Source: Achatina immaculata (lineage: Eukaryota > Mollusca > Gastropoda > Stylommatophora > Achatinidae). Taken from it: DNA of 64,000 nt. Shown in pieces: positions 20,001-32,000 of this stretch; position 1 is the first letter of the stretch; each line of letters starts with the position of its first letter. The stretch covers positions 34,796,697 through 34,860,696 of the forward strand of contig CM019701.1 in the NCBI GenBank assembly GCA_009760885.1. The letters are read 5' to 3'. Below the pieces are notes generated by a model. The model was given only the letters and a program-made list of their open reading frames with translations, did not search any database and was not told where the DNA came from. Position numbers and translations under genes: made by a program.

Positions 20001-23000
20001 CACAAATGAACATCGATTGCAAAGGAAAGCAATTTCTTCTGAATTGTTGGAGTGTTTCAGTGCTGAGGGAGAGAACTTTTTGGCTAAGATTGTGACAGGT
20101 GACGAAACCTGGGCACATCATTTTGAACCTGAGACAAAAAGACAGTCAGTGGAGTGGCATCATCCACAATCACCATGAAGAAAGAAGTTCAAGACAACTC
20201 CTTCAGCTGGACAAGTCATGATCACTGTCTTTTGGGACATTGAAGGTGTGATTCTTATGGATGTTATGCCAAGAGGAGAGACAATCAATTGCAAGCTTAC
20301 ATTAAGCTTACATTAAGACATTGAAAAAACTCAATCAAGAATCCAGCAGATCTGCTTCTCCTTCACAACATTGTGCGCCCTAACACAAGTTTGGCAACAC
20401 AGGAAGCAATCACCAAATTGGGTTGGACTGTACTACCCCATCCACCCTATAGTCTCGATTTGGCACCCTCTGATTTCCTTCTGTTTGGTTCACTTACAGA
20501 TGCACTCCAAGGGGTAAGATTTGAAGATGATGAAGGTGTGATTCATGCAGTGAAGAAATGGCTACATAATCAAGAGAAAATCTGGTATGGGTTAGGAATA
20601 CATGCACTTGTTTCGCACTGGCGTAAAGCCATACAATTTGATGGGGATTATGTTGAATAATACGATGTTTACATGACATATCCATGTATATTGTTTATAA
20701 ATTTCATGCTTTTTAATAAACAGCTCCTGAGAAAAATGATGTGGTGCATTACTTTCTGAATGCCCCTCGTAGCATTATTTTTGTTGAATTTAATAAATTC
20801 TTTCTTGTTATAAAGAGCATCAGTTTTGTTTTATTTGTGTTTATGTACATGCCATTGTTGTTGGGTGTCTGAGTGGCGAAGTGGTTAGTGCACTGGTCTC
20901 TCATGGCGAAGGTCAGGGTTTGAATCCGGCCGGAGGCACCCCAGTCACCCAGCTGTAGAAATGAGTACCCGACATCTTCTGGGGTTGGGGAAGGAAAGGC
21001 GGCCAGGCATGATACTGACCATATCACCCTGACAGATTAAGGAAAATATGGGCACTAACACCTCTAAGGCATGACAGGATTACCTTTACCTTTTACCTAT
21101 TGTTGTTGGTATATTTAGTTAAATTATTTATTTTGATTTGAAGGGATCTTTTTTTATTCTAAATTAATACAGTCATAGTCACTAATGTAGACTGTACAGT
21201 CAACAAAAATGTTACAAGAAAAGTGTTTAAGATGAAGTGGAAAATCATTGATGTAGACTGCAAACAGTAGAGGACCTAGATTAAAGTCTTGTGGAGTATA
21301 AGTATACACTGGTTTCAGGTGAGGAAGAGGATCAAGAGATCATATATTCAGTATAAGATTAATAATAGAGAAATGCAGAGAGTTTAATGTCAATCTATAT
21401 TTATCATTTATAGACTACTCAAAGGCATTTGATTGTGTACAACACCAGAAACTTTGGGAAATAATGGAAAAAATGGGATTTCCAACACATTTGATACAGT
21501 TAACATCACTACTGTATCTAGACCAACAGGCAGCAGTTAGAGTAAATGGTGAAACAACAACTTGATTTAACATAAAACAAGGGGTCCATCAGGGGTGCAT
21601 ATTGTCGCCTTACTTATTTTTACTGAAAATGAGGAATGTTAGAGAAGATGTAGACAAAGAATATTACGATGCCATAACAATTGGAGGTTATGAAATACCA
21701 GAGATTAGATAATCTTATGACACAGTTTTACTGTCCACAACAGAAAAAGGAATGGAAAAACTAATTATGTCAGTCCGTAAGAACAGCCAAGAGCAAAACC
21801 TCTATCTTAATGTGAAGAAAACTAAATTGATGACAACTGACAAAACAAATAAGGAAGCTGAAATATGTATCAGTGAGGAAAAACTGGAAGAAGTGGAGAG
21901 TTTTGAATATCTTGGATCACTACTAACTTATAATGGAGGACATCTATTGCTCTTCAGAAAGTAAAACAACTAAAGAATCTGTGGAGAGGAACAGACAAAA
22001 ATAAGATTTTTAAGGGCATGCATCTTTTCTATTGCAACATATGCCTGTGAGACCTGGACACTTAACAAAACAGCTGAGAAACACATAAATGCCTTTGAAT
22101 GTAAATGTTACAGAAGAGTTCTTCAGATATCATGGACACAAAAAAGAACAAATACATCCATACTAAATATTGAAGAAGGCTAGCTAGTAAAGAGGATTAA
22201 AGAGAGAAAACTTAATAATTTGGACACATTAAATGTCATGATAATCTAGAGAAGACCGTCTTGGAAGGGTACATAATGGGAAAAAGAAAGAGAGGAAGAC
22301 CAAGGCGACAATGGCTGCAAGACATCATTGATGATCTGCAAATGGATGCATCAGCAGCAGGCCATTTTGCTCATACCTGAGAGGCCTACAGAAGTGCTGT
22401 TAGGGATGCAAAGTTCCTTAGGGTACATGCAAATGAATGAATGAATAGAGTATAAGCACCAGCTGCAGATAAACTTGATATAGTTTTTGAAACACAATAC
22501 TTGTCTGCCAGAAAGAAATGATGCAGTAAATTTTGTTAGGCCAGGATGTAATCTGTAAGTGTTGGATTTTTTTATTTTTACAACAAAGACAGCACTGCAT
22601 AATCTGTCAACATTTACATCTGATAACCACACATTAGGCATGGTGAGTGCATCAGTCCCTTTTGTGCATTCTTTAGTATTTCAGATCAGGTTTGTTATCT
22701 TTTTTTTTCACGTGCAGTTTGTGTGCTAGAAAGAAGACACTGCCTGTTGTGGCAATTAGTGACCTATAGCTGACATGCAGGTGTGTTGGTGAACCATAGC
22801 TAACCAAAACTCTGACCCACCTCTCTGTTGGTACCCCTAGTAACAGACCTAGCCTGCCTAATGGGGCAGGGATTGCAATAGTCCCCATGGTGGTGGAGTA
22901 TACCAAAGAAGTATTGCTGACATGATGCTCTGCCTCAACATCTTCACTGTATTGCCTGCAGAGAACACCAGCCCAGAGATCTGGGGAGACTGAAGAAGAA

Positions 23001-26000
23001 GTATGCCATGTAACCATCCATTGAGATACTTTTCACTCAGAATTTCTGTCAACAGATGAGCAAAGTGTTTTCTCCCAAGCATTCAGAACAGTATCTTCTA
23101 TTTTGGAATATCAAAATTGCTTAATGTTCGCTTTATACAAGTTGCTTGCATCTCAATAATGTTTTAATATAGGCTCAACTTTCACACCCCAAACAAGCAC
23201 AAGCAAACCAAATTTCCTTTCTTATGGGAGATGTGGATTTTCATAATCATTGTTTTCTAAACTGCCTTAATATATTTCCTTTTTGTTTTTTCTTTTTGCA
23301 TGCATATTAACTAATGATGAAAATGAGTGATGGAATGATGGTTGCTGATTGAGATACTTTCACGTCACATGCCCAAACCATGTTACAGAAAAATACAATT
23401 AAATAGTTTAATACTCTTTCATTTATTCATATAACATGCTTTGAGAAGAATTATATTCTTTCATTCTCTAGACTGCTGAGGTGGATGGCTTGACATATGT
23501 AGGTAAAACCTTTGGGCCAACAAACAGGTTTCCAACTGAGAATTGTGAGTAAGTATGTGTATGTTTGAAACCAAATTGTTTGAAAACATATTTATTTTAA
23601 GGAGTGGTTAATGGTACAGTAATAGTTTTACGACTTGTTCATAAATACAATAAATAAAGAATAAGGACTTGTACAGAGGTTCATATTTAAAAACATCTTT
23701 TTGCTAAAAACAGAACACAGACCATTCATCCTATTACTTTTCACTCAGAACTCATATACCAAATACAACCAACACCTGTACTGCAGTTAAAGACATTGAC
23801 AATGGTTGGGGCATGTGCTCTGGATGACTCCTGCCAAAAAATAGCACTGAGATGGACACCACAGGGGAACAGGAGTAAGGGTAGACCTAAGGAGACGTGG
23901 AGAAGAACAACAGAGAGAATGTTGAACTATAGAGGCTCACCTGGGCAAAAGATGAAAAAAAAAAAAAGGGCAAAGGTAAAGTGTTTGTGGAAAATGTTTG
24001 TGAAAACCCCATGTGCCCTGGGCATTTAAAGTTCAGAGACAGAGAGATAGATAGATGCTGCAGTTAACTCTGTTGAGTTCTGGCTAATTCTTGTGCACAC
24101 AGGTCAATGATGAATCTACATCCAGCTATTTTTGCACATTATTTTCCACTGAGATAACTTTTGTAAATACAGATCACTTGACTTGGTTGCTGTCAAATGT
24201 GTGCATCAGATATTGAGTAGGGGGAGAGAGTGGATATCAAGACTGGGAATTCCTAGTGATGGTAGTGTTATGTGTTTAGCAAATCGCCTTCTGCCAGTTT
24301 TCCCCACAGCTAATTAACTCTTTTGCTCCAAAAAAACACTGCAAGGTTGGTAATCTTGCCCACCTATATAAATCAGTGCTTAGAATGATATTTGCTACTG
24401 GAGATCCTCTCAGTTCGTCTTGTGGAGTCAGGAGACGTGAGAGTAGAGCTACTGGCCAAAAAATACAACAGAAGAAAATGGCCAAAAGGCAAGAACTTAA
24501 AATAATGCAGTGGAATGCTGAGGGTGTTAGCGGTGTTAGAGATGGCTATACCAAAAAGGTTGAACTAGAGAACATACTTTTTGCAGAGCAGGTAAGTATA
24601 TGCTGCATACAGGAGACACACCTAACCAAAGATGCCGCCTTTAAAATCAGAGGCTACCAGTGTTTTAGATCAGACCGACAGGACAGAAGAAAAGGAGGAG
24701 TACTCACACTTGTTAAGAATAACATCAGCGCATGTCAGGTGGGAGTGTATATGGAAGGAGCCGAATACCAGATGATCCATCTAAAAAGTAGTAATACAGA
24801 TTTCCACCTCCTTAACTATTACTGTCCTAATGACCGCCCACTTGCTTTAGGAACAATCCCACACAAAGAGAGACTGATGGTCTGTGGTGATTTTAACAGC
24901 CATTCCCAGAGCTGGGGCTATGACCACATAGACAAGAGAGGAGAGGAAGTTGAGAGCTGGCAGGATGATAATGGACTTCTGATCAACCAGCCAATGGATC
25001 CCCCAACATTTTACTCAAGGGCTTGGCATACAAAATCAACACCAGATCTGGCATTCCACTCTCCAGATCTGAAGTGGAACATTACACGTGAAGTTGGAAA
25101 ACAACTTGGAGGTAGCGACCATCGACCAGTCTTCCTGACAATAGAAAATGAACTCCTTAACACCAGTAGCCCTCTCCCCAGATGGAACTATAAAAAAGCA
25201 AACTGGACAATGTACAGACATCGTACAGGTATCCTGGTGGGACAGCTGTCCATAGAAGGTAAGGATATTAACAACATAGTGAAGGAATTCAATGCTTGTA
25301 TCCTTCAGGCCGCTCGTGAAACCATTCCCAGAGGAGCTCGCAGGGACTATAAACCATACTGGTCTAGTGAGCTGGGAAAACTCCATGATGACGTGGAAGC
25401 AGCTCGAAAGCAAGCAGAAAATAGACCATGCCAAGAACACCACAATAATTACCAACATTCTAAGGCCAAATTTCAGAGAGCAAAGCTGCAAGCCAGACGG
25501 GAAAGTTGGAGAGAGAAAACAGAGTCCCTAAACTTTGAAAAGGATGGAAGGAAACTGTGGAAACTAATCAAACAGTTAAATGATGAGAGTACTGGAAGAA
25601 GTACAAAGGTTACACTAATAGAGGATGGGAAAACTCTTACAGGTAAGCAGGTAGCAGATCACTTTGCTCGCATGTTTGCACAAGACTGCAACATTGATAT
25701 CCATCCAGAGAAGGAGCATACAGTGCGCATCGAGCCACAGAAAGAGGAGGAACAAGTCAGAAAAGTGGAGGTCATGGATGCACCAATCACACGCAGTGAG
25801 TTAGACCTAGCAGTTAGTAAACTGAAACCAAGGAAATCACCAGGACCAGATGGAGTGTCCAATGAAATGATCAAGAACCTGGGAATGGCAGCAATGGGAA
25901 AGCTGTTGGATATTTTCAATATGTGCTGGAGCACAGGTAAGTTACCTCAAATCTGGAAGGAAGCAAGCATGGTACCACTGCTAAAGCCAGGGAAAAACAG

Positions 26001-29000
26001 TGATACTGCCTCCAGCTACAGGCCAATCAGTCTTACTAGCTGCCTATGCAAAACGATGGAACGCATCATTGACCTGAGGCTAAAATGGTACCTAGAAAGT
26101 GAAAACCTTCTCGTTCCACAACAAGCAGGATTTAGGCAGTACTACAGTACGGAAGATCAAGTGACCTATCTCTCTCAAGAGATTGAGGATGCATTCCAAG
26201 AGAAAAACCTTGTACTAGCAGCGTGGATAGACCTGAAGAAAGCCTTTGATAAAGTATGGAAAAAAGGTCTGCTGTGGAAACTAAGAAACTGCAATGTGAA
26301 TGGAAGACTGTACAACTGGATAAAGTCCTACTTACACAATAGAAGAGCTAGAGTAGTAATGGATGGACACAAAAGCCAGAAAGTACTTCTGCGACACGGT
26401 GTACCACAAGGAGGAGTCCTTTCACCTACACTATTCCTTGTATTCATTAATGACCTGGTCAAGGAACTTCCCTATGGAATCAAAGCAGCACTGTATGCAG
26501 ATGATCTGGTCATGTGGTGTACAGATGAATATGCGACAGTTGCTACACAGAGACTCCAAAGAGCAGCAGACATCTTGACATCATGGACAAACAAATTGTG
26601 TAAGTATCAACACAGAGAAATCAAGTACCACTCTGTTCACCCTCTCATCTAAACAGAAAGCAGGTAAGATCTTTGTAAATGAAATACCCTTAAGGATGGA
26701 CAACCAACCCACTTACTTAGGAGTGACTCTTGACTCAAAACTGACTGGCAAGCAACACATCAACAGTGCAGAAGCAAAAGCCAGAAGAAAACTAGCCATA
26801 TTAAGAAAATTGAGTGGAACCACATGGGGAGCTAGTGAAAGAATCCTCAAGAATGTATATCAGCAAAGTATTCTACCACATTTAGAATATGGCTCAACAT
26901 CTTGATGCACAGCATCAAACACTACGCTGCATAATCTAGACAAGGTTCAAAATCAGTCACTATGGATTATCACAGGTGCCATGAGGTCCACACCAATAGT
27001 AGAAATGCAGAAAATAGTTGGTGTTCAACCACTAAAGGAACGTAGAGACACAAAGGTCATGACCATGGGAGAAAAATTCCTTAGCTCTGTAAGCCATCCC
27101 CTGAAGGAGAGATTCAATAACTTGGCATTAGGACGGCTTAAAAGAAGCAGCTTCATTCATCAGGCCAAGCGTATGCGTAAGCTGATACCTGACCTTCCAA
27201 CTGTAGTCGCTCCATTATCATCTGTACCAGAGCATACACCATGGAAGAAGCAGATTATACACAAATAACTATTCAGACTGAAGTGAAAGGTGTGCAGAAT
27301 GGTGAGATGCAGAGCAGTCTTGTAAGATCAACAGCCACACTTAGTGTTCTAGATGACAAATATCCATGTGACACCTGGATACGTGTGTATACAGATGGAT
27401 CTGCACATAATGCCATAAAGAATGGAGGGGCAGGAGCATATATTGAATATCCAAACAACACCATTGACAAGATTTCCATACCCACTGGTAAATACTGCAA
27501 CAACTTTGATGCAGAAGTTAGGGCAATTATTGCTGCAGTTGAAAAACTATCAGACTCCAGAATTGATACATGTCCTGTAGTAATTCTCACAGATGCAAGA
27601 TCAGTACTGGAAGCTCTTCAGTGCAACAAACTACCAGACCTTAAAGATGCCTTGTCAGAAATTGGCTTACAACATGGAGTCACTTTGCAATGGATTCCCT
27701 CCCACTGTGGGATACCAGGCAATGAGAAAGCTGACCATCTGGCCAAAGAGGGCACTGAAATGGAGCAACCAGACATACCAATCACCTATAATCAGAAGAA
27801 AAGCATGATAAAAACCTACAGGAAGCCACAAACACCACCACATGATGACTATCACATGCTTCTTCTTCTTCTTCTTCGTTCACTTCTACCACCAAAAACG
27901 CACTGTGAACCTACTGAATTCACGCATGTGGTCCTCGTTAGGTCTCGTGGTCCCCTGTGTGGTCCAAAATAGACCACACGAGTTCCACGAAAGGACCACA
28001 AGGGGTTCAGAGTATCACAGTGCTTTAGCCTGTATTCTTGGTGGGTCTTGGAAGCGGGATTGCGTGACACCGTGGTTTTCATTGCACCAGTTTGGTCTAG
28101 GGTTGGACTTTCTCACCGGAAGACCTCAACGTGTTTGGGATATCAGTGCATCCCCGCTGGGTGAGAGGCGGTAGCCCACCCAGGCCTGAGTTGGACTTTC
28201 TCACCTGAAAACCTCGACGTGTTTTGAGATACCCGTGTATCACCGCCGGGTGAGAGGTGGTTGCCCATCCAGTCCAGCGTTGGACTTTCTCACCGGAAAA
28301 CCTCAGCGTGATTAGGATACGCAGACATCCCCGCTGGGTGAGAGGTGGTTGCCTATCTAGACTTCCCTGGTCCAGTGTCTCCAACTTCAGCATTTTGCAG
28401 TCGTGGCCGCTACCCTTCCTAGTTGTGACCAGTATGGGCGTGTTTGGGACGGGACCGACCTCTATGGCAGAGGTACTGTGACATTCATAGCCTTCAAGAT
28501 TCACCCCTGGTATGAGCCGGTGTAGGCAAAATTCACCAGTATGGGTGTTTATCAGGCGTTACCGACCTCTAGAGCGGAGGTGGCATGACATGTCTAGCCA
28601 TCGAGTTCCACCCCTGGTGTGTGCCGGTTTAGGCATATTTCACCAGTGTAGGTGTATTTCGGACGTGGGCGGCCTCTAGAGCAGAGGTGCCGTGGTATAG
28701 CTCTCGTAGCGATACTACTGGACATACTGGTTAAACTTCACTTTCCACCACCTTTTCCCATCGACGCCGCACAGCAACCTTTATTTCTTTTCCGCATTTA
28801 CTTCCTTAACCGGGAGGAGCTTCACTCCACGCGCGGCATTTGAGGAGTCAAGCCAGCAGTGTCTTAACCTCTGGGACAAGCCGGTTCATGCATTTCACCT
28901 GATATGACTGCACTCAGGACGTGGCCGACCTCCAGACCAGAGGTGCTGTGATTTGACTGTTTGTTTCGCTTTATCCTTTTTACCACCTTTTCCGCAGTGA

Positions 29001-32000
29001 TGCTGCGCGGCAACCTCATTTGCAAATTTCTTCATTGGCCGGGAGGAGCACCGCTCCACGCACGGCAGCTGAAGATCTCGCCAACAGCGGCAGATGAGCT
29101 ACCAAACGTGCCACTCATCTACCCTAAGTAACTGGTTTCAGGCGCCAGATATTCGCCCTCGCCCCTTCTCCTGTCAGTTTAAACAGTTCTGCCACGGGAA
29201 GGCCAGGAGCTGGACTTGACTGCCAGAGGCTGTTTGTGGCGCATTTGCAGTCCTTAGAACCACTATCACATGCTAAACAGAAAGGAACAAGTCACCATCT
29301 TCCGTCTCCGAACAGGACACAGCCGACTCCAAAGTCATATGTATACAAAGTTTAAGGTTGGTACTACTAATCTATGTACATGTGCCCAGGTGCCCCAAAC
29401 TGTGGAACATATCCTCCAGAACTGCATCAACTACGAGACACTGAGAAATAATTACTGGCCCAGTGAAACCACTAAAGAAGATAAGCTCTACGGTTCCATA
29501 CATGAGTTACAAAAAACAGTGAAATTTATCCAAGAGACAGGACTGCAGATATAGACAGACAATGCGAACGAAGAAGAAGAAGAAGAATGATATTTACACA
29601 GTCTAAATAAAATGAAAAGCAGTACATTTCTAACCCAACCATATTTTTAAATTATAGAGTAACTTTCTGTATAGTTTATTTTCATTTTATTGATTTTTTT
29701 CATGAGACATCTGCATTGGCACTCAGTTACCCATAGGTAACATGATCAAGACCCTGTCCACCTCTCCATTGGTACCCCCAGTAACAAGCCTAACCCAAAT
29801 GAAAGGGCAGAGATTGCCATAGTCCCTATGGCAGCAGAATCTGCTAAAGAAGCATGGCACACCCGTTTGTTTTGGCATCCCTTAGGGATTGAAAAAAGTC
29901 ACTAAAACAAGCACCAAAGCTAACATAGTGCTGTACCTCAGCACTTTCATAGTATCAGTTGCAAAGAACACCAGCTTGCACTTCCAGGAAGATAGAAGAC
30001 AAGACACACAGTTTCTTTCTACTGGAATTTCTTATCTTATATTTATTATATTCTGGCAGAGCATTGAAAATAATAGAGAAGTGAAAGAGTTAATATAAAG
30101 CATTACTGTTATAATTACAATTATGCATTTGCGTTATTTTTGCACTTTAGTTGCAGTAAATAAGATTCCCCCATAATGCACAGAAACAAGCTACCACAAA
30201 TGCACTGGGATCAAGTTTATTTTAAAAATACAAAAAAATGCACTAAATATGCCTTTATTTATATGATTTTCAGACTTTCTTCATTTCTGTATGTTTCTTA
30301 CTTTCTGTGCATTTTTTTTCCTTCATTGCATCAGCCTTTCTGAGTTTCATGTGAATATTTGCTTAGTTCTGCTAAAATACAAACTTTGGACACCTGCAAA
30401 CTTGAGCCTAGATGTTATGGTGCCCAATTCAGGGAAAGTTTCATGAATGACTGAAAAAAAAAAAAGCAACAGTAGCAGATTGTCACACAGGCAGGATAAA
30501 ATAAAATAATGCTTGGCAGTAACATATGTATGTAGTGAGCTCCTGAAGAGTGACAGTTGTTAGTACACTCAGTTCTGAAGCCAGTAGTTGATGGTTTGAT
30601 TCTTCAATAAAACCTGGGTGCTGGGATCCTTCTTTGAGCTTAGAAAGGAAAAACAAAATACTGACCAGTGGCTCTTAAAGTACACAGGTTAAGGAAACTA
30701 TGAGTGCTAATACAATATATGTGATATTCCTCAGTGGTGTGTAAAATAAGCTTTACATACAACAAATGTGCAGTTTCTTTAGACAGTATCAGAATAACAC
30801 TGAACATTGAAGGTTCACAGAGAAACAGTGTGTTACTAAGCAGACATAACTAAACACAGTTAAAGGGATTCATTCATGTTTGGTTAATAAATATAGTGGA
30901 TATACAAGGTCCAACAATTAAGTAATGAGACTAATTCCATAAGAAATAAAATAAACAACATTTTATTCAAAGTAAGCCCTTTGTGCATTGATACAGTGAG
31001 TGGCACAATCTAACAGATTTTGAAATGACCTCTGCAGTTCTTCTATTGGTATTTCCATTAAACTCGATGTTACGTCCCTTTGGATGTCATCAGTATCGTC
31101 AAATAAGTGTCCTTTCAGTGGTAACTTTAATTTTGGGAATAGGGTGGATGGTTGAGAACACACACTTGTTTTTGGGCCAAAAGTTCCTGTACAACTACCG
31201 CCTGGTGAGCTGGTGCATTATCATGAAGAAGGAAAAAACTGCCAGGTGTTGAATACTCGGGTCGGATTCAGAGAATCCTTTTCAAAAGGCATTTCAAAAT
31301 ACTTAAATAAGTTTTGGCAGTGACGGTCTGTCCCTCTGGAATAAATTCTTTGTGAATAACTCCTTTGCTGTCGTAGAAGCACACCAACATTGTCTTCACT
31401 TTCAACTTTTGAAGATAAAATTTTTGCGTCTTGGTGATGATGATGACTTCCACAGAGCACTTTGGTGTTTAGTTGTGGGATCATAGCAGAAAATCCATGT
31501 TTCATCCTCTGCAACAATCAAATTTAAGAAATGTTTATTTCTGGGACACGTTTTGATGATGTCTTTTTGCGTACTCAACATGCTGATGTTTTTAGTCATC
31601 AGACAACTTTTTTCTTGCCCAAATCTTCCACTAAAATTTTACGAATGGTCTCTCAGTTAACACTAAATTCATCTGCCATCATCCTCACAGTCAAACAACT
31701 ATCATCTTGTATCCGTTCTCTGACTTTTGCAATGAGTTCCTCATTATGAACATGTCTAGTTGCATATGTAATCGTTTGCACACTACTTTTGAATGGTGAA
31801 TACTACCTGAATATCTGTGCACGAGATAAACAGTTATCCCCATAAACTTGTCGCATCATAACAGTCTCAATGGCAGTTTTTCTGACTTTTAAATAGAATT
31901 TAATGTTAGCTTTTTTGCTCCATACTGATTACATGACAGTGCACCTCTAACTAGGTCAACAAAATGACGGCTTGTTTGTCGTCTGCTTATCGGGCAGCGA

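Larger units (their letters stand above)
18303..22640 (-). mobile_element. LINE-J (CR1/Jockey-like RT), split by later insertions
   Basis: Minus-strand remnant. Around 22600-22457 it reads SFLSGRQVLCFKN. This continues, after removal of LINE-C, near 21290-21150 with TPQDFNLGPLLFAVYINDF (an RT motif 4-5 region). After removal of the SINE it continues near 20860 with TNKTKLMLF, and after removal of the mariner come further C-terminal fragments (19490-18850). The 3' UTR ends in aataaagttcatt and (ATTC)n near 18303-18330. Heavily decayed and the oldest layer of this stack. Confidence 0.65.
27861..29261 (-). mobile_element. Unclassified GC-rich retroposed insertion with internal tandem repeats
   Basis: 1401 bp inserted in LINE-A RNase H, bracketed by a perfect 13 bp duplication, actatcacatgct (27848-27860 and 29262-29274). 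Read on the minus strand it ends in gaagtgaacgaagaagaag, close to the LINE-A 3' end (gcgaacgaagaagaag), so it was probably retroposed antisense by LINE-A-type machinery. It contains three 88-89 bp tandem units (28102, 28190, 28279) and an array of 107 bp units (28428, 28535, 28642, and a longer related unit at 28897). It is visibly richer in G+C than its surroundings. No protein domain is recognised. It does not resemble the 5' region of the LINE-A copy at 39499-43588. Confidence 0.85.
24394..29554 (+). pseudogene. LINE-A ORF2: APE endonuclease, RT, RNase H, disrupted
   Basis: Order: APE endonuclease (LKIMQWNAEGVSGVRD, CCIQETHL, LMVCGDFNSHSQSWG, GGSDHRPVFL), RT (SYRPISLTSCLCKTMER, AAWIDLKKAFDKVW, VPQGGVLSPTLFL, LYADDLVMW), RNase H (VYTDGSAHNAIKNGGAGAY, WIPSHCGIPGNEKADHLAKEG) and a C-terminal VPQTVEHILQNC region (29270-29554). 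The open frame ends at 26652 through a 2 bp loss near 26597 (aaattgtgtaag, versus aaatggtgtgtaag at 10906). A Trp-to-TGA change lies near 26904 and a 1 bp loss near 27247. An apparent Met at 24376 lies in flanking DNA outside the target duplication. RNase H is cut by the 1.4 kb insertion. Confidence 0.9.
24394..29583 (+). mobile_element. LINE-A (I-like) longest ORF2 copy, with nested 1.4 kb insertion
   Basis: Bracketed by a perfect 12 bp duplication, agaatgatattt, at 24382-24393 and 29584-29595, and ending in (GAA)n. About 3.79 kb of LINE-A is present once the insertion 27861-29261 is removed. The 5' end is truncated at the point aligning with about 42860 of the minus-strand copy. It lies in the POLR1E intron before the exon at 32177, in sense orientation. 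Confidence 0.95.

Noticed and set aside
20864..20940. A functional tRNA gene
   Set aside because: A and B boxes are present, but the stems pair poorly and the head continues into a SINE body with a target duplication.
24376..24393. Native start codon of LINE-A ORF2 at 24376
   Set aside because: It lies before and within the target duplication (24382-24393), so it belongs to the host flank.
28097..28504. 135-codon minus-strand ORF across the 88 bp tandem units, with repeated GEKVQ and PLTQRGC
   Set aside because: It follows the repeat units and has no recognised domain. Openness across three similar units is weak evidence for coding, so it is kept only as part of the insertion.
28428..29120. 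CRISPR-like array
   Set aside because: Units are long, contiguous and imperfect, without unique spacers, and the genome is eukaryotic.
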